Shown: positions 55,115 to 62,587, counted from the stretch's first letter. The stretch: DNA of 64,000 nucleotides from Cytophagales bacterium (GCA_030446715.1 JAUJMU010000013.1:44633-108632), one strand, 5' to 3'. Program-made: numbers and translations. Notes: generated by a model from the letters alone, not told the origin.

Positions 55115-55630
55115 ATGAAAAGAACAGCATTGAATATAGTCTTGTTTTGTACACTCTTATCAGGATGTACACCTAGAATTCTCCAATGCTACCTGAAGTT
55201 TGATGGTGTCAATAAAACGTTTGAGTTTGCTTATTCTAAGCAGGAGTTGAAAAAACGAATCATCCAAACTTATACTTATAACGAAAGCCTTCTGCTGCTG
55301 AATTTAGGTAAGACGCCTATTGAGAACGCAGCCGTAAATACTGAGTATAGGAGAAGCACTGATGTGTGGCTTGATAAGAATAATTGGGACAGGTTTAAAT
55401 CAGAAATAAGTGACAAAACTACTGATACGCTCAATGTCATAATTGGAAAACACCATAGTAGAAGAACGATTGATTTAGTGGTAGTTATCAGTGGGGATGA
55501 GAACAAATCTTGGTTGACTTTACAAAGCTTTAGTTACAAGAGGGCCAGAAAATGTCAAAAAGATGAGAACTACTACAGGATGAGTCTTACTATTCAGATA
55601 CAGAAGAAATTCATTGACAAATTGAAATAA
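55115..55630 (+). CDS. Cassette 13 (55,099-55,734): lipoprotein, unknown function
   Basis: From ATG 55,115 the 171-residue protein has a lipoprotein signal with lipobox LLSGC (MKRTALNIVLFCTLLSGC). It has a beta-rich body with no family I recognise (KFDGVNKTFEFAYSKQEL; TDTLNVIIGKHHSRRTIDLVVVISGDENKSW). It is intact and ends just before attC. The frame continues upstream into the previous attC, so 55,115 is the natural start. Confidence 0.7.
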   Translation: MKRTALNIVLFCTLLSGCTPRILQCYLKFDGVNKTFEFAYSKQELKKRIIQTYTYNESLLLLNLGKTPIENAAVNTEYRRSTDVWLDKNNWDRFKSEISDKTTDTLNVIIGKHHSRRTIDLVVVISGDENKSWLTLQSFSYKRARKCQKDENYYRMSLTIQIQKKFIDKLK

Positions 55631-55637
55631 AAGAACA

Positions 55638-55740
55638 TGCCCATAACACCAAGCAGACCTTCCACCGGCCTTCTGACGCGCAGAGCCAGAACTTGAAGGC
55701 ACGGCGTCGGCTGCTCATGTTTGGTTGTATGCCAGCGGAA
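55638..55740 (+). repeat. attC site of cassette 13
   Basis: R'' TGCCCATAAC exactly inverts TTATGGGCA; R' G|TTGTAT at 55,734. The centre is close to attC 18. Confidence 0.88.
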
Positions 55741-56113
55741 AAAAACAGACGTTTGGCGAGGGGAAACGAAAGCAGGCGAGATTCAGTCTTGTGCGGGCCC
55801 GGACGAGAAGATAAACGGTGCCGTGCCGGAACAGATACGAAACAAGAAAAGCAGCCGAAAGTCAGCGAATGAATAAAACGGCTGCGGGTGGAAACTGAGA
55901 CTGAAAAGTTGATCAAAGCGGAAATCAGCGAACAGATAAAAAGACGTTTGGCGAAGGGAAAAAGCACTGTGAAGAGACGACGGAATCCTTAACCGGACGA
56001 AGGAAAAAATAAAATAGAAAAGGCCGGGCATACAACACCGCACCCAACGACAACCGGGCTCCTCCCCGCAGAGCCAGCCCAACATCGCCACGGTTGCGTG
56101 GGTGCCTGATGCG
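55735..56113 (+). ncRNA. Cassette 14: structured gene-less cassette, GGCGANNGG-loop family
   Basis: Contains CGTTT-GGCGAGGGG-AAACG at 55,750-55,768 and a second ACGTTTGGCGAAGGG unit near 55,942. A CAGCCG/CGGCTG stem encloses CGAATGAATAAA, as in cassettes 10 and 22. No protein-like frame is seen. Confidence 0.5.
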
Positions 56114-56119
56114 TTGGTT
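56027..56119 (+). repeat. attC site of cassette 14
   Basis: R'' GGCATACAAC exactly inverts TTGTATGCC; R' G|TTGGTT at 56,113. Confidence 0.87.
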
Positions 56120-56633
56120 GCCATTGGGCCGGAGAAAGGATCGGGAAATGGCTTATCCGTTCTGAGCGAAAAGACTCTTGCCAAAGAGTCTGGGGCGACC
56201 GGGCGAGCCGAAGCGGCAAAACCGCTTTTGCCGGCTGAAGGCGAAGACCGGTCGCCGGCTTGCTTACAGAGGCGGCTTAGTGAGTAAGCAGCAAGCGTTT
56301 CGCTCAAGAACGAATAAAAGGCGAGATTTATTGTGCAGCCCGATCAGGGGCCAGTGCTTTTTTCTCCGGCCCGTCTCTGGCAGAGTGGTATATTAAGGTA
56401 TAGGGTGCCAGAGACTCTTTTTCCTTCTTTTTAAGGGGTTGCTGCGGATATTTGCTGCCTATACCGTCAACAACCCCCGCACTGAGGCTGTAGCGCAGGG
56501 CTTACCCACTGGGGCTAAAGCTGGAAAAAAGAAGGAAAAACAACAGGCAACCAACAAGCCGCTAAAAGACAACCGGGATGCCATAGCGCAGAGCCCTTTC
56601 ATGAATCCACGGCTGCTTCTAGCGGCCGCTCTA
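56114..56633 (+). ncRNA. Cassette 15: structured gene-less cassette, family B
   Basis: Two domains. The first is closed by GGGCCGGAGAAA/TTTCTCCGGCCC and GATCGGG/CCCGATC. Within it come CGTTCTGAGCGAAA / TTTCGCTC-A-AGAACG, then hairpin AGACTCT/AGAGTCT, stem GGCGACCGG/CCGGTCGCC around GAGCCGAAGC and GAAGGCGAAG, and hairpin TGCTTAC/GTAAGCA. The second has GTCTCTGGCA/TGCCAGAGAC and a 15-bp stem TTTTTCCTTCTTTTT (56,418-56,432) with its inverse at 56,526-56,540. The architecture matches family A without sequence identity in the stems. Confidence 0.65.
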
Positions 56634-56639
56634 TTATAG
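56546..56639 (+). repeat. attC site of cassette 15
   Basis: R'' GGCAACCAAC exactly inverts TTGGTTGCC. The R' junction reads A|TTATAG instead of G|TTATAG at 56,633. Confidence 0.82.
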
Positions 56640-56779
56640 GCCAGCAGGAGTAAAATGAGGCTAAAGCGCATTGCCGACGCACGAAACGTGGGCCAGGCCT
56701 ATAACACTGTCCACGCCGCCACTGGGCCGCCGACCCACAGGCGAACAGACGGTCCCTTGCGGCGGGTGGCCTTGATTCG
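56634..56779 (+). other. Cassette 16: gene-less mini-cassette (146 bp)
   Basis: Same family as cassettes 2, 4 and 5. It starts TTATAGGCCAGCAGGAG, and its R'' arm GGCCTATAAC is an exact inverse match. There is no room for a gene. Confidence 0.75.
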
Positions 56780-56785
56780 TTATAG
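56697..56785 (+). repeat. attC site of cassette 16
   Basis: R'' GGCCTATAAC; R' G|TTATAG at 56,779. Confidence 0.86.
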
Positions 56786-56797
56786 CCAATCGAAAGA

Positions 56798-57298
56798 ATG
56801 AAGCCAATAGTGACCATACTGCTGTTGATACTGTATGTTCCTTGCTTTAGCCAAGGAACAAATAGCACTTGGGGAAAGCTTGAAGGCATCTTTCGGACTG
56901 CTGATTCGGTAATGGTGGTAAGTCATCTGGCTACAGCTGGCGTAGAAATATATGATGATAAAACGGGTCAGTATGGTGAACCTGAACCGTTAGTGGTTAA
57001 AGGCAAACTAAACAAGGGTATCATCAAAAAGTCATTTCAAGTTGAACAGCCGAAGTTGGACACCTTAATCAGCATTCTAAGCAGCCCTAATAGCAGTAGG
57101 TCGATACCCGGAAGTCGTTGCTTCATTCCTCACCACGCTATTGTGCTCTACCACCACAGTAAGTTGTCCTATATTGACATTTGCTTTAGTTGTTACGGCT
57201 TCCAGACACCAATTAAAGCCATTCAGGATAGCTGGGATGCTGCCAAGTGGATAGCATTAGAGAAGTTCTTCTTGGGTTACGATTTACAGATGGAATGA
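56798..57298 (+). CDS. Cassette 17 (56,780-57,403): CxP..CFxC family exported protein
   Basis: The 166-residue protein has a signal peptide (MKPIVTILLLILYVPCFSQG) and a beta-rich domain. The centre is SRCFIPHHAIVLYHHSKLSYIDICFSCYG, the pattern C-x-P-x-x-A-I-V ... I-C-F-x-C shared with cassettes 9 and 25. The spaced cysteines suggest disulphides in the periplasm. The gene is intact. I do not recognise a named family. Confidence 0.72.
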   Translation: MKPIVTILLLILYVPCFSQGTNSTWGKLEGIFRTADSVMVVSHLATAGVEIYDDKTGQYGEPEPLVVKGKLNKGIIKKSFQVEQPKLDTLISILSSPNSSRSIPGSRCFIPHHAIVLYHHSKLSYIDICFSCYGFQTPIKAIQDSWDAAKWIALEKFFLGYDLQME

Positions 57299-57315
57299 AG
57301 AATGAATAAACCAAC

Positions 57316-57409
57316 TGGCTATAACATTAGCTACAACCGGCCAGCGGCCCGCCCCACCGCGTAGCCCAGGCATGAGGGCACGCAGTCGGGTAGCCATGAT
57401 ACGTTATGC
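57316..57409 (+). repeat. attC site of cassette 17
   Basis: R'' TGGCTATAAC exactly inverts TTATAGCCA; R' G|TTATGC at 57,403. Confidence 0.87.
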
Positions 57410-57427
57410 TTTATTAAAAAGAAATAT

Positions 57428-58090
57428 ATGAATCTGCTGAAAGAAAACTACTCAGACTATAAAGAACGCTTACCCAAAAAGGGAAAACAGGTTATCGGCC
57501 AATACGAGCAGAAGTGGATTGTAGTATATCAAGCATTCAATCCGTTGATAACTGAGTATGCAGTAAGACACCAGAAATTCGGTGGTGACAATTACAGCTT
57601 CAACCGAATGAGTTGGATTAAACCTAATTTCCTGTGGATGATGTACCGGGCTGGGTGGGCCAGTAAACCGAATCAGGAACGCATTGTTGCTCTTTGGGTG
57701 GACAAAGAAAAGTTTGAATACATTCTCAGTCAGGCAGTTCATTCAACCTATATCGAGGAAATATATCAGACGGAGGAAAATTGGAAGCAGGCACTTGCAG
57801 AATCAGAAGTGCGCCTACAGTGGGACCCGGACCATGACCCCTATGGCAATAAGCTAGAAAGGAAAGCCATTCAGATTGGTATGCGTGGAAACATACTTAG
57901 GCAATTCGCCACCCAATGGCTTGGCAAGATTGAAGACATTACTGATTGGGTGAAGCAAGAAGGGGAGAAAGTAGCAGCCCGACAGATTGAAAATTTAATG
58001 GTTGCTTACGAGCAGATTTATCCACTTGATAATGATGATATTGCCCGAAAAATTGGAATCAAAACAGAAACAGAAAGAAACGAAGCATAA
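57428..58090 (+). CDS. Cassette 18 (57,404-58,167): DUF4291 protein
   Basis: The 220-residue protein has the DUF4291 signature: WIVVYQAFNPLITEYAVRHQKF, FNRMSWIKPNFLWMMYRAGWASKPNQERIVALWV, VRLQWDPDHDPYGNKLERKAIQIGMRG. DUF4291 proteins are scattered, often mobile, and have no function I can state with confidence. The stop codon lies inside the R'' arm of the attC, so the gene fills its cassette. It is intact. Confidence 0.85.
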   Translation: MNLLKENYSDYKERLPKKGKQVIGQYEQKWIVVYQAFNPLITEYAVRHQKFGGDNYSFNRMSWIKPNFLWMMYRAGWASKPNQERIVALWVDKEKFEYILSQAVHSTYIEEIYQTEENWKQALAESEVRLQWDPDHDPYGNKLERKAIQIGMRGNILRQFATQWLGKIEDITDWVKQEGEKVAARQIENLMVAYEQIYPLDNDDIARKIGIKTETERNEA

Positions 58091-58173
58091 CACCAAGCAG
58101 ACCTTCCATCGGCCTTCTGACGCGCAAATCAAAGCATGAAGGCACGGCGTCGGCTGCTCATGTTCCGTTACCC
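58083..58173 (+). repeat. attC site of cassette 18
   Basis: R'' AAGCATAAC exactly inverts TTATGCTT; R' G|TTACCC at 58,167. Confidence 0.87.
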
Positions 58174-58185
58174 GCAATTGAACTC

Positions 58186-58647
58186 ATGAAAAAAGAGTAT
58201 ACCATAGAGGCTGAAAAAGTGGCTAAAGCGATAGACATTGCAATTGAATCGTTGATAAATCATCCACCAATTGGTTTCAAAGAATCTGATGTAAGTCAAT
58301 TCGTTAAAGTTTATAAAGAATACAAGGAAGATGCATTGAATCCCTTACCTCAATTCAGAAAGCTAGCATCTTTGAAATATATTATAAATGATATTTTGAC
58401 TTTCTTTCAGGAGACACAAGGAGAAGCAGTTGAAAGCTTTTGGAAGAGAGTCAACGAAGAGGATCTAGGTTTTAAAAGGGAAGATAAGTTGCGTAAGATA
58501 CTTGACAGAGGAAAAATCAGAGGACAAATAGAATATGACTTAGCTGTTGACTTGATTGTTGCTGCTGAACAAGAAGGAAGAATAACAAAAGAAGATGCCA
58601 ATCGCCTTAGTGAAATGATTGGCAAGTATGAACTTAAACAAAAATGA
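58186..58647 (+). CDS. Cassette 19 (58,168-58,744): hypothetical protein
   Basis: The 153-residue protein (MKKEYTIEAEKVAKAIDIAIESLINHPPIGFKESDVSQFVKVYKEYK) is helical, acidic and basic in alternation, with no signal or membrane segment. It is intact. I recognise no family; its shape could suit a small regulator or an immunity-type protein, but nothing in the sequence decides this. Confidence 0.62.
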   Translation: MKKEYTIEAEKVAKAIDIAIESLINHPPIGFKESDVSQFVKVYKEYKEDALNPLPQFRKLASLKYIINDILTFFQETQGEAVESFWKRVNEEDLGFKREDKLRKILDRGKIRGQIEYDLAVDLIVAAEQEGRITKEDANRLSEMIGKYELKQK

Positions 58648-58656
58648 AATAAGAAA

Positions 58657-58750
58657 TGCGGGTAACATTAAGCAAGCCGACCAGCACGCCGCCAAACCGC
58701 AGAGCCAAAAGCAGGAGGCGATGCCGTCGGTTGCTCATGTTCCGTTGGCC
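58657..58750 (+). repeat. attC site of cassette 19
   Basis: R'' TGCGGGTAAC exactly inverts TTACCCGCA; R' G|TTGGCC at 58,744. Confidence 0.88.
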
Positions 58751-59168
58751 CGGCATAGAGAAAAAACAGCTTTGGCGCAGGGGAATCAGCCGCTGGCAGA
58801 CACAATAAAAGGAAAAGGAGTTAAGCAGGTCCTGTCCGAAGGAACAGGATACGCTGAGCCGAGGCTGGCCGGACAAAGCCGCCTTTGGCAAAGGCCGGAC
58901 GAAAGCGAAGCGTACGGTTGCTTGCAAAGCAACACCTGCTTAACGATTGAGGTTTGATATTTATTGTGTCTGCCAGCGGCTGAAAGAAAGGCCACCGCGC
59001 TCAAAAGAAAGAAGGGGAAGCGGCTGGCTTGCGTCGTCTCCGAGACTGAAACGACACAAGCCAAAGATGGAATTGAAACTAAACGCCGGGCAACAACGTG
59101 CACCCGTCACGGGGCCGCTATCGCGCAGGGCCACTTCATGAGGCCACCGGCCGGGTGCACTGTTTCCG
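58745..59168 (+). ncRNA. Cassette 20: structured gene-less cassette, family A copy 3 (reference copy)
   Basis: The outer stem is 24 perfect base pairs (58,786-58,809 with 58,960-58,983). The inner stem is GTTAAGCAGGT/ACCTGCTTAAC (58,820-58,830 with 58,934-58,944). Inside lie hairpin TCCTGT/ACAGGA, stem TACGCT/AGCGTA around GAGCCGAGGC ... GCCTTTG-G-CAAAGGC ... GAAAGCGA, and hairpin GTTGCTT/AAGCAAC. No protein-like frame is seen. The same cassette appears three times in the array with intact pairing. Confidence 0.7.
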
Positions 59169-59174
59169 TTGGCT
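59085..59174 (+). repeat. attC site of cassette 20
   Basis: R'' GCCGGGCAAC; R' G|TTGGCT at 59,168. Confidence 0.85.
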
Positions 59175-59197
59175 GTCAGCAGAAAAATAAATAACCA

Positions 59198-59746
59198 ATG
59201 GGTGCCTTATATTTGATATTGCTGATTATAGTATTAGTTGGGATTGGAATTACTGTTGCCATTTCTTATGGAATTTTCAGATTTATCAGCAGGAAGAATT
59301 TTGATAAAAGATTAAGATTACTTGCCTTAATCCCATTGTTGATAGTCGGCTATTTTGTTTATACAGCTTTCTATCCTACTGAAGAATTTTACAGAGAGGA
59401 TTTTCAGGAGGCAACCGGAATGGTATTTCCAGTAAATGCAGAAATCGAATACAAAATGGGCCAGCTATCCCGACCAGTTCGGCGATTATAGCTCAATCTC
59501 AATAGTAAAAGCCGATAAAGCCTTTTACACCCAATTACTCCATAAACTTCCTCAACAAGGATATACAAAACCCGGAGAAGAAGAGAAGAAGATATGGGCT
59601 TAATGGAATATGACCGGATAAAAAATCGGTTGGAAGACAGAAAAATTGAGCAGGAATACAGCGTAACAAAAAGTGGAGGGTTGGTATATTATGTGGGATT
59701 TCTATCTGACAAAAAAACAATGATTGTACAACGTGTAAGTTGGTAG
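59198..59746 (+). pseudogene. Cassette 21 (59,169-59,849): single-helix membrane protein with two frameshifts
   Basis: The first frame (MGALYLILLIIVLVGIGITVAISYGIFRFISRKNFDKRLRLLALIPLLIVGYFVYTAFYPTEEF) has two membrane helices. Near 59,455 and 59,595 the frame must shift to continue WASYPDQFGDYSSISIVKADKAFYTQLL and then GLMEYDRIKNRLEDRKIEQEYSV to TAG 59,744-59,746. It is better preserved than the copy in cassette 1. The family is unknown to me. Confidence 0.68.
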
Positions 59747-59763
59747 AAAAAACAAAAGGCCGA

Positions 59764-59855
59764 ACAGCCAACACCGCTCACACCGACCACCGGGCCGCCA
59801 AAGCTTAAGGCAAACGCTTGAGGCCACGGCGTCGGGTGTTCTTGATCCGTTATGG
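59764..59855 (+). repeat. attC site of cassette 21
   Basis: R'' ACAGCCAAC exactly inverts TTGGCTGT; R' G|TTATGG at 59,849. Confidence 0.88.
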
Positions 59856-60199
59856 GTAACCGAAGAAAAACACGTTTGGCGATTGGAAACGTAAGTCCGG
59901 AAATGCAAAGCAGTCCGAGCCGAATCGAACAGAATGAACGGCTGCCTGGCCAGACAAGTCCGAAACCGGTTTACAAAGCTGTCAGTCAATGAATGAATAA
60001 AAAACAGACGTTTGGCGACCGGAAGCAACGGCGTGAAGAGACGGCGAAAGCCGACAGTCAACGAATGAATGATAAAAGGAAAGGGTTTACCCATAACACC
60101 AAGCAAGCCGACAACCGGGCCGCCAGCCCTGGCCTAAGCGCAGAGCCGACGCTAAAGAACCTCAGCTTCGAGCACCGGTGTGCGGGTGCACTGTTTCCG
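59850..60199 (+). ncRNA. Cassette 22: structured gene-less cassette, GGCGANNGG-loop family
   Basis: The hairpin ACGTTT-GGCGATTGG-AAACGT (59,872-59,892) has a stem different from cassette 10 but the same loop. GAGCCG / CGGCTG and GGC-GAAA-GCC hairpins and a second ACGTTTGGCGACCGGAA unit follow, as in cassettes 10 and 14. Confidence 0.52.
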
Positions 60200-60205
60200 T
60201 TAGGC
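60087..60205 (+). repeat. attC site of cassette 22
   Basis: R'' TTACCCATAAC exactly inverts TTATGGGTAA; R' G|TTAGGC at 60,199. Confidence 0.88.
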
Positions 60206-60215
60206 AACATCAAAG

Positions 60216-60626
60216 ATGAGAATAGAAGAAGCGATACAAATACTTAAGGACAATGCAAAGGCTGAAAATGACAGTTTCTTAAATTGCATTCATGAACGAA
60301 GAGAGTTCGATAAAGAAAAGTTTTGGGGTTTATATAACGCCATTAGATTGGCCGGACATATGACTGCTCAGGAAGAGAAGCTTTCTAGAGAGTTGACAGA
60401 ACATATTGTTAAAACCTATACTTGGCTATTACAATGTATAAGTTACCATTTTGACAATGCGGATGAATATAAGCTTAAAGAACTGCCCAAAGATTTCAAC
60501 CAATACTTAGGTAGAATTAGACTTGCAGTTGATGCATACGTTACAGGGAATACAATCAATGATGAACTCGAAGCCTATGAGAATGGGGAATTGTCAAATC
60601 AGATACCAATAAGAATAAAGGAGTAA
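60216..60626 (+). CDS. Cassette 23 (60,200-60,717): hypothetical protein, intact copy of cassette 6
   Basis: The 136-residue protein starts MRIEEAIQILKDNAKAENDSFLNCIHERREFDKEKFWGLYNAIRLAGHMTAQEEKL and is mostly helical, with an acidic end (YENGELSNQIPIRIKE). It has no signal or membrane segment. A second copy in cassette 6 has a nonsense codon. The function is unknown. Confidence 0.7.
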   Translation: MRIEEAIQILKDNAKAENDSFLNCIHERREFDKEKFWGLYNAIRLAGHMTAQEEKLSRELTEHIVKTYTWLLQCISYHFDNADEYKLKELPKDFNQYLGRIRLAVDAYVTGNTINDELEAYENGELSNQIPIRIKE

Positions 60627-60630
60627 TAAC

Positions 60631-60723
60631 GTTGCCTAACACCGCCTACTCCAATCACCGGCCCGCCCCACCGCATTGCCTCAGCAGGAGGGCACGGCGC
60701 TGGGTAGGCTTGATTCGTTATGG
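60631..60723 (+). repeat. attC site of cassette 23
   Basis: R'' GTTGCCTAAC exactly inverts TTAGGCAAC; R' G|TTATGG at 60,717. Confidence 0.9.
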
Positions 60724-60761
60724 CGCATTTAATTAAAAACTTAAGGTAAAAAACAAACCTG

Positions 60762-61727
60762 ATGAAAAGTATCCTCCTGATAAATTTACTGTTTGTATTC
60801 ATTCTCACGGTGAAGGCTCAACAAAAAGGGCTCCACAACCCCAAAGGAGAATATCCACTACATTGATTCTCTCGCCTCAGGTATAGGCAGTATTCCAGAA
60901 GAGTTAATAAAGATTGCTGAGAACTATTACATAATTGCTCCCGGAGGTTTAGCCGGCAATATAGGCGTATTTGTAGGAGAGACGGGGAGTATATCTGGTG
61001 GATGACCAGTGGGCAGCCTTATCAGAAAGAATCAAGCAGATGCTACAAACGATTACCCCTAAACCTATCAAAGCTATCATTAATACCCATTATCATTTTG
61101 ACCATACCAATGGCAACCTTGCTTTTGGAGCAGAAAATATCCCCATTATTGCTCATGCAAATACCCGCCTTCGTATGGCAGAGAAACAAGTGATTCGAAG
61201 CCACGACTACGAAGTGCAGCAGCCTTATCCTGCTCATGCTTTACCCTCTGTTACCTTTACCGAACAAGCTCAGTTTTATGAAGGAGGAAACAATTGAATT
61301 GGTATACTTCAAAAATGCGCATACGGATGGAGATGCGATAGTGCATTTCAAGAAGGCCGATATTTATCATACCGGGGATATTTTTGTTACCTACGGCTTA
61401 CCTGTCATTGATGAGGATACAGGGGGGAATATTTATGCCATGATTGAAGCAATAGATACATTGCTCGCCCATGCAGATGATAAGACTCGGTTTATTCCCG
61501 GACATGGGCCCCTTTGTTCCAAGAAAGAAGTACAGGCCTACCGGAATTTACTTGCTTCTATCCGGGATCAAGTAGTGCTATCAAGCAGGAAAGAAAAAGC
61601 TCTAAAAGAAATTATAAAAGAAACTAAGGCAAAGCTAGATCCCAAAATTGGAGGCATCAATCAAGAAAAGTTTATTGCTCAAGTGTATCGAATGGTGAAA
61701 AACCATGAGAAGCTTTCAACTAAATAG
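60762..61727 (+). pseudogene. Cassette 24 (60,718-61,831): metallo-beta-lactamase-fold hydrolase, three frameshifts
   Basis: Read across shifts near 60,835, 60,990 and 61,290, this is a ~320-residue exported hydrolase. It has a signal start (MKSILLINLLFVFILTVKAQ), NIGVFVG, then VDDQWAALSERIK, the zinc motif NTHYHFDHTNGN (HxHxDH), GDAIVHFKKADIYHTGDIF and FIPGHGPLC. The order is that of secreted MBL-fold enzymes such as subclass B-like and SoxH-type hydrolases; resistance activity cannot be concluded. The breaks may be consensus errors. Confidence 0.75.
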
Positions 61728-61744
61728 AAGATAAAACGAATAAC

Positions 61745-61837
61745 GCGCCATAACATTAAGCAAGCTGGTCAGCACGCCGCCAAACCGCAGAGCTAACCCG
61801 GGAGGCGATGCCGCCGGTTGCTCATGTTCCGTTATGG
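61745..61837 (+). repeat. attC site of cassette 24
   Basis: R'' GCGCCATAAC exactly inverts TTATGGCGC; R' G|TTATGG at 61,831. The centre is close to attC 19. Confidence 0.89.
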
Positions 61838-61863
61838 GCAACAGAACAAAAAAGTGACAACCA

Positions 61864-62484
61864 TTGCCGAAAATGGGTAAAATATTATTTCTGATCAGCG
61901 TTTTATTACCCTTCATTTCTTACGGGCAGCTTAAACCATTCCCTGGTCCGGTAAGAACCTTAACCGAGGAAGAAGAGGCCACAAGTGAGAGAAACTTTCA
62001 TTGCATTCACCAGGACAAATACTCCCTCAAAGAAAGATTAGCCTTTATCCCTTTTAGTAAAGCAACTCATATCAAACTTATTTCCTTCAAGCAACCGCCT
62101 CAGGTAGTGATGGGAGGACAAGTACCTACTCGGAAAGGCTACGTAGACTACGCTAAAGCAGAACAAATCCTGACGCTTTCGGCGTCTCAAGTCGATACGC
62201 TTACCGACATCCTATACAACACGGGTTACAAGGGAATATTTCATCTGTATTCAGAAGCAAAATGCTATGAACCCCGAAACGCCATTGTGTTTGAAGATGT
62301 AAAAGGAAGAGGTTTTGCTTTTATCGAACTTTGCTTCGCTTGTGAGGGCTACCGGGTAAGTGCAAAAACCGTCAATGCTGGTGATTTTTGTGCCGAGAAG
62401 TTTGCCTTGCTTGAAGCTTTCTTTGCCCAAGCAGGCATAAAATACGGAATCAAACCCGAACTCAGCCAAGAAGAAAAACAATGA
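61864..62484 (+). CDS. Cassette 25: CxP..CFxC family exported protein
   Basis: The 206-residue protein has a signal peptide (GKILFLISVLLPFISYGQ); ATG 61,873 is an alternative start three codons in. The centre is SEAKCYEPRNAIVFEDVKGRGFAFIELCFACEGY, the same C-x-P-R-x-A-I-V-F ... C-F-x-C pattern as cassettes 9 and 17. It is intact. Its attC is split by the group II intron. Confidence 0.72.
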   Translation: MPKMGKILFLISVLLPFISYGQLKPFPGPVRTLTEEEEATSERNFHCIHQDKYSLKERLAFIPFSKATHIKLISFKQPPQVVMGGQVPTRKGYVDYAKAEQILTLSASQVDTLTDILYNTGYKGIFHLYSEAKCYEPRNAIVFEDVKGRGFAFIELCFACEGYRVSAKTVNAGDFCAEKFALLEAFFAQAGIKYGIKPELSQEEKQ

Positions 62485-62498
62485 AAAGGGGTAAGTGC

Positions 62499-62507
62499 TG
62501 CCCATAA
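62499..62507 (+). repeat. R'' half of the cassette-25 attC, split by an intron
   Basis: TGCCCATAA is the first nine bases of the expected R'' arm TGCCCATAAC (inverse of the start TTATGGGCA). The expected next bases (CACC...) are replaced by the end of the group II intron. Confidence 0.8.
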
Positions 62508-62551
62508 TCGAGTAGCGAGAGGCAGGGAAAATCCCTACCCCAGCGCTCTCC

Positions 62552-62587
62552 CACCACTGTACGTACGGGTCACGTATACAGCGGTTC
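62552..62587 (-). ncRNA. Group II intron domain V
   Basis: On the minus strand GAACCGCTGTATACGTGACC is followed by CGTACGTACAGTGGTG. This folds into the short catalytic hairpin with the usual bulge. It overlaps the last codons of the reverse transcriptase (NEPLYT), as in several bacterial classes. Confidence 0.8.

Larger units (their letters stand above)
50202..62506 (+). mobile_element. Integron gene-cassette array, 25 cassettes
   Basis: Twenty-five units lie head to tail. Each starts with TT after a G, and each ends with a ~85-110-bp attC-like site whose R'' arm is the reverse complement of its own first bases (for example start TTAGGCAAC with arm GTTGCCTAAC; start TTATGGGCA with arm TGCCCATAAC). 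The attC centres share CCACCGGGCCGCC, GCAGAGCC and GGCACGGCGTCGG-like words. All units have the same orientation. Cassettes with genes are AT-richer than the chromosome. No integrase is present in the window. Confidence 0.9.

Noticed and set aside
58786..58983. Family A core as a group II intron fragment (it contains GAGCCG and CGTACGGTT, words found in domain V)
   Set aside because: The two words are about 60 bases apart and enclose other stems, whereas domain V is a 34-36-base hairpin. No intron ends or other domains are seen.
50755..61837. CRISPR array, because of regularly recurring similar repeats
   Set aside because: Repeats are ~90-110 bp, imperfect, separated by 30 to 1000 bases that include genes, and have integron R''/R' arms.
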